A stretch of DNA of 64,000 nt from Chitinispirillum alkaliphilum (GTDB taxonomy: Bacteria; Fibrobacterota; Chitinivibrionia; Chitinivibrionales; Chitinispirillaceae). Positions 61,810-64,000 of this stretch are shown here, piece by piece. Location of the stretch: the NCBI GenBank assembly GCA_001045525.1, contig LDWW01000003.1, positions 1 through 64,000 on the forward strand, written 5' to 3'. The translations under genes and the position numbers were made by a program. Positions within the stretch are counted from its first letter, which is position 1, and each line of letters starts with the position of its first letter. The notes beneath the pieces are model-generated. The model was not told the DNA's origin and did not search any database. It saw only the letters and a list, made by a program, of their open reading frames with translations.

Positions 61810-63189
61810 TTATTTTTTGATATTATTCTTTACTTCTGCTTCCATCTTCAACTGTTTAAGACCCTTAGCAGCAGACTCTTTTACCTTAGTTGAAAATTCC
61901 CGTGATCTAATTATATTATCGATTTTCTGGTGAAATGCAGAGAGTGATTCCTCATGGTTTACATTGCTGAAAAATTCTTTCCAAAGCATTACAAAGCCGT
62001 CTCTGAGTTTTTCTACACTCGTGTGCTTTGGTTGGAACACAACATTTGCACAGTTGAATTTTTTTAGATCTATTGGATGAAGAAATCTATTTTCCTTCTG
62101 TATTGTTTTCCAGAAATCGGTGTTGGGAAATGGGGTAGCGATAAAAAACTCTGCAGTTTTTATCCCTGCTTTATGACAGAACTCAAGAATCAGATCAAAC
62201 TGGTCCTCACGGCAGGAATCAAACCCAACTCCAAAAGAGCCGAAAAACCTTATACCCCTGTCTTCCAGTTGTTTTACAAGATCAATTGTTCTTTGCCATA
62301 TGCCCGGATGCCTTCCATAAAATCTGGAGGAGAAAGGGTCACTGGCGAAAACTGTATACATACTTTTGGCTCCTCCCCTTGCTAGTGCATCCAGAAATTG
62401 CGGATCACTGTTCATAGCCGGAGAGCAGGAAAGAAACATGTTTACATTGAAGTCTTTTATCCTCTCACAAAGTTCCAGCATATAGCGCTGGAGCCTTGGG
62501 CGGTTAAGCATAATCATATCATCTGTTATGTAAAACTCCTGACCTGAAAGCGCCCTGATTTCTTCCACAACGGTTTCCATAGGGCGTAACCTCACCCTTT
62601 TCCCCTGATAATGTGGCACATTGCACCATTCGCAGCTGAATGGACACCCTCTGGTTACAGAAATAAGAGAGGCGTGCCAGTCATACTTTTCCTCGATATT
62701 GAAAATACCTGTTTTGGGTGAAGCGATAAGCTCTTCTGCCGGTAGTTGTTGGGCTTTGTAAACAGGTTTAAGCTCTCTGTTCCTGGCATCCTCGATAATT
62801 GTGTTCCATATAGTATCAGCTTCACCGATACATACACTTGTACAGTGTTTCGCTGAATCTTCGGGGTCCATTGAGGGGTGCATGCCACCCATTACAACCT
62901 GCTTATTTCGTTTTAAGAATTCGTCACCAATTTCATAGGCGTATCCGGCCTGGGGGGTAAAATAGCTTATAGCTATAAGATCACTGTCATCTTCGAAATC
63001 AATCGGTTCTATATTCTGATCAACTATTTTCCACTCGATATCCATGGGGAGAAGATTTATCAATATTGGTATACCCATGGCCGGAGGCATTCGAAATGAC
63101 CATGTTGCTGCAATAGCAGGCATTTCAGCCAGTTCCGGATAAGTTTCCAGAAATTTTTCAAACTTTGGATATATAAACGTAATTTTCAT
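61810..63189 (-). CDS. B12-binding-domain radical SAM enzyme
   Basis: 459 aa. The N-terminus (MKITFIYPKFEKFLETYP, then ILINLLPMDIEWKIVDQNIEPIDF and GGMHPSMDPEDSAKHC) is a B12-binding-like domain, although the usual DxHxxG cobalamin-His is not clear. The radical-SAM cluster motif is TRGCPFSCEWCNVPHYQGKRVRLRP (C-x3-C-x2-C), followed by ITDDMIMLNRPRLQRYMLELCERI, as in B12-dependent methylases and cyclases. It could methylate, ring-close or cross-link the chain. Directly adjacent to the next gene (stop to ATG one base apart). Confidence 0.85.
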   Translation of the reverse strand: MKITFIYPKFEKFLETYPELAEMPAIAATWSFRMPPAMGIPILINLLPMDIEWKIVDQNIEPIDFEDDSDLIAISYFTPQAGYAYEIGDEFLKRNKQVVMGGMHPSMDPEDSAKHCTSVCIGEADTIWNTIIEDARNRELKPVYKAQQLPAEELIASPKTGIFNIEEKYDWHASLISVTRGCPFSCEWCNVPHYQGKRVRLRPMETVVEEIRALSGQEFYITDDMIMLNRPRLQRYMLELCERIKDFNVNMFLSCSPAMNSDPQFLDALARGGAKSMYTVFASDPFSSRFYGRHPGIWQRTIDLVKQLEDRGIRFFGSFGVGFDSCREDQFDLILEFCHKAGIKTAEFFIATPFPNTDFWKTIQKENRFLHPIDLKKFNCANVVFQPKHTSVEKLRDGFVMLWKEFFSNVNHEESLSAFHQKIDNIIRSREFSTKVKESAAKGLKQLKMEAEVKNNIKK

Positions 63190-63190
63190 C

Positions 63191-63610
63191 TTAGTTCGAT
63201 TCTGGTGTACATTCAGCAGGGTGATTTGTATTAGTTGATTTTTGTGTGGTTTTGGTTTCTCTGACTATTTTTAACCACTCGGATGGGATTTCAATCTCCT
63301 CGCTGTTTATGCTAAAGAAAACCGGCTGGGCTTCGATCACATTCTCATCTTTCCATCTGAAGTTGTAATTCATTTCGATTTCTATGTCTTCGTTGCTTAC
63401 TACTGCACTGAGAGTTGTATCTGTTATCGAATAAGTTCCGGCGCCCTGCATCGATTCTTCGGTGCTGCTGGTAACATACAGTGAATCGTTATTTTTAAAA
63501 GTCAAAGTCAGACCATCTTCTTCGGAAAACCAAACACCTTCTATATTTTCAGATTGTGAACTTGCAAAAGTAATGGAGAATAGTGCCACAGTGAGAATGA
63601 GTGATTTCAA
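63191..63610 (-). CDS. Small exported beta-barrel-like protein
   Basis: 139 aa with a signal peptide (MKSLILTVALFSITFASSQ). The mature part resembles a lipocalin-like domain: EGVWFSEEDGLTLTFKNNDSLYVTS, GAGTYSITDTTLSAVV and EIEMNYNFRW. A threonine-rich end (ETKTTQKSTNTNHPAECTPESN) may be unstructured. It lies between an exporter and the radical-SAM gene, so it may bind or carry the product across the envelope. Function inferred. Confidence 0.65.
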   Translation of the reverse strand: MKSLILTVALFSITFASSQSENIEGVWFSEEDGLTLTFKNNDSLYVTSSTEESMQGAGTYSITDTTLSAVVSNEDIEIEMNYNFRWKDENVIEAQPVFFSINSEEIEIPSEWLKIVRETKTTQKSTNTNHPAECTPESN

Positions 63611-64000
63611 GTCGTACCCCCTGATTTGAAATGTGTGTTGTTTTTGACCCCAAAAACAGAAACTAATATTGTAATAAACAAAATCGAAAAAAGAGCACTG
63701 ATAAACATTGAAGCAAATACAAGTATTCCAAAATCCCTAACTGGCGGAAATGTGGAAAAACTAAGCACCAGGAAACCAAGCCCCACTATCATGGTGTTGA
63801 AAGCGATAGGGGTGCCCTTTCTTTTCAGAGACTTCATCAGCGCTTCTTTTGTTTGAAAATCATTTTTTAAATGTAAAAAACCGGAAAGGAAATGGATAGA
63901 GTAGTCAATTCCTATTCCGATACAGGTGTTCATGGTTATTACAGTAACAAGGTTAATATTTACACCCATTACGCCCATCAGGGCATAGACAAAAGCAGTG
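63607..64000 (-). CDS. RND/MMPL-family exporter, C-terminal end
   Basis: Only the last ~130 residues are inside the window; the gene continues to the right of 64000. Visible features: MGVNINLVTVITMNTCIGIGIDYSIHFLSGF (the RND/MMPL GIGIDYSIHF block), MKSLKRKGTPIAFNTMIVGLGFLVLSFSTFPPVRDFGILVFASMFIS and a last membrane helix before FGVKNNTHF. MMPL exporters at the edge of lipid clusters move the finished product across the inner membrane. It overlaps the small exported-protein gene by 4 bases. Confidence 0.88.
   Translation of the reverse strand, partial: TAFVYALMGVMGVNINLVTVITMNTCIGIGIDYSIHFLSGFLHLKNDFQTKEALMKSLKRKGTPIAFNTMIVGLGFLVLSFSTFPPVRDFGILVFASMFISALFSILFITILVSVFGVKNNTHFKSGGTT

Overview
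The window looks like a chromosomal segment of a free-living Gram-negative bacterium, probably of the FCB group (Fibrobacterota-like). That placement is inference. It rests on a secreted protein with a type IX-style C-terminal sorting domain (3550-4662), type VI secretion genes tssK and tssL, a two-gene type II fatty-acid/polyene ketosynthase pair, and a mosaic of RHS, four-helix-bundle and Rpn-type accessory genes. No rRNA, tRNA or CRISPR array was found.

Layout. (1) 1-19.4 kb is accessory DNA: an ISL3 transposase remnant, two small genes, a sorting-domain protein, then five consecutive RHS-core/variable-tip modules (4.7-13.2 kb). Four are followed by a small partner gene that is probably an immunity gene. 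Two copies of a ~0.6 kb non-coding repeat punctuate the array. An IS1380-type transposase fragment, a duplicated SH3-like secreted gene, broken secreted-protein genes and an Rpn-nuclease remnant follow. (2) 19.7-23.2 kb holds ordinary small genes: an RhlE-type helicase, a UPF0178 protein, VOC, SRPBCC and GyrI-like proteins. (3) 23.6-30.2 kb is a leftward signalling operon: two large multi-PAS histidine kinases and a stand-alone receiver. (4) 30.4-39.9 kb is a DNA-damage region. A promoter containing a perfect TACTGT-N8-ACAGTA palindrome lies before an unknown 80-aa ORF and lexA. Then come a four-helix-bundle protein, a radical-SAM DNA-modification/repair protein, a GIY-YIG protein, a DUF72 protein, a Y-family polymerase homologue without its catalytic acidic residues (ImuB-like) and a DnaE2-like polymerase. 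Purine-rich minisatellites sit at several of these gene ends. (5) 40-43.7 kb has three genes of unknown function, one ending in a beta-clamp-binding-like QLDLF. (6) 43.9-46.8 kb is etfB-etfA-hisG, read leftward, followed by mgtE. (7) 48.9-55.2 kb has a beta-helix secreted protein, tssL-tssK, a PEGA protein and a Hanks-type kinase, probably part of a type VI secretion locus. (8) 55.3-64 kb is one leftward operon: an RND/MMPL exporter (cut by the window edge), a small secreted protein, a B12-type radical SAM enzyme, FabG, FabZ, a ketosynthase, a chain-length-factor-like ketosynthase, an acyl carrier protein, an LpxL-type acyltransferase and a CrtI-like oxidoreductase. The set resembles aryl-polyene/flexirubin or ladderane-type lipid pathways.

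The strongest candidates for new biology are the orphan RHS tip-immunity array, the SOS-type promoter with its unknown small ORF upstream of lexA and the ImuB/DnaE2 genes, and the radical-SAM/CrtI polyene-type operon.
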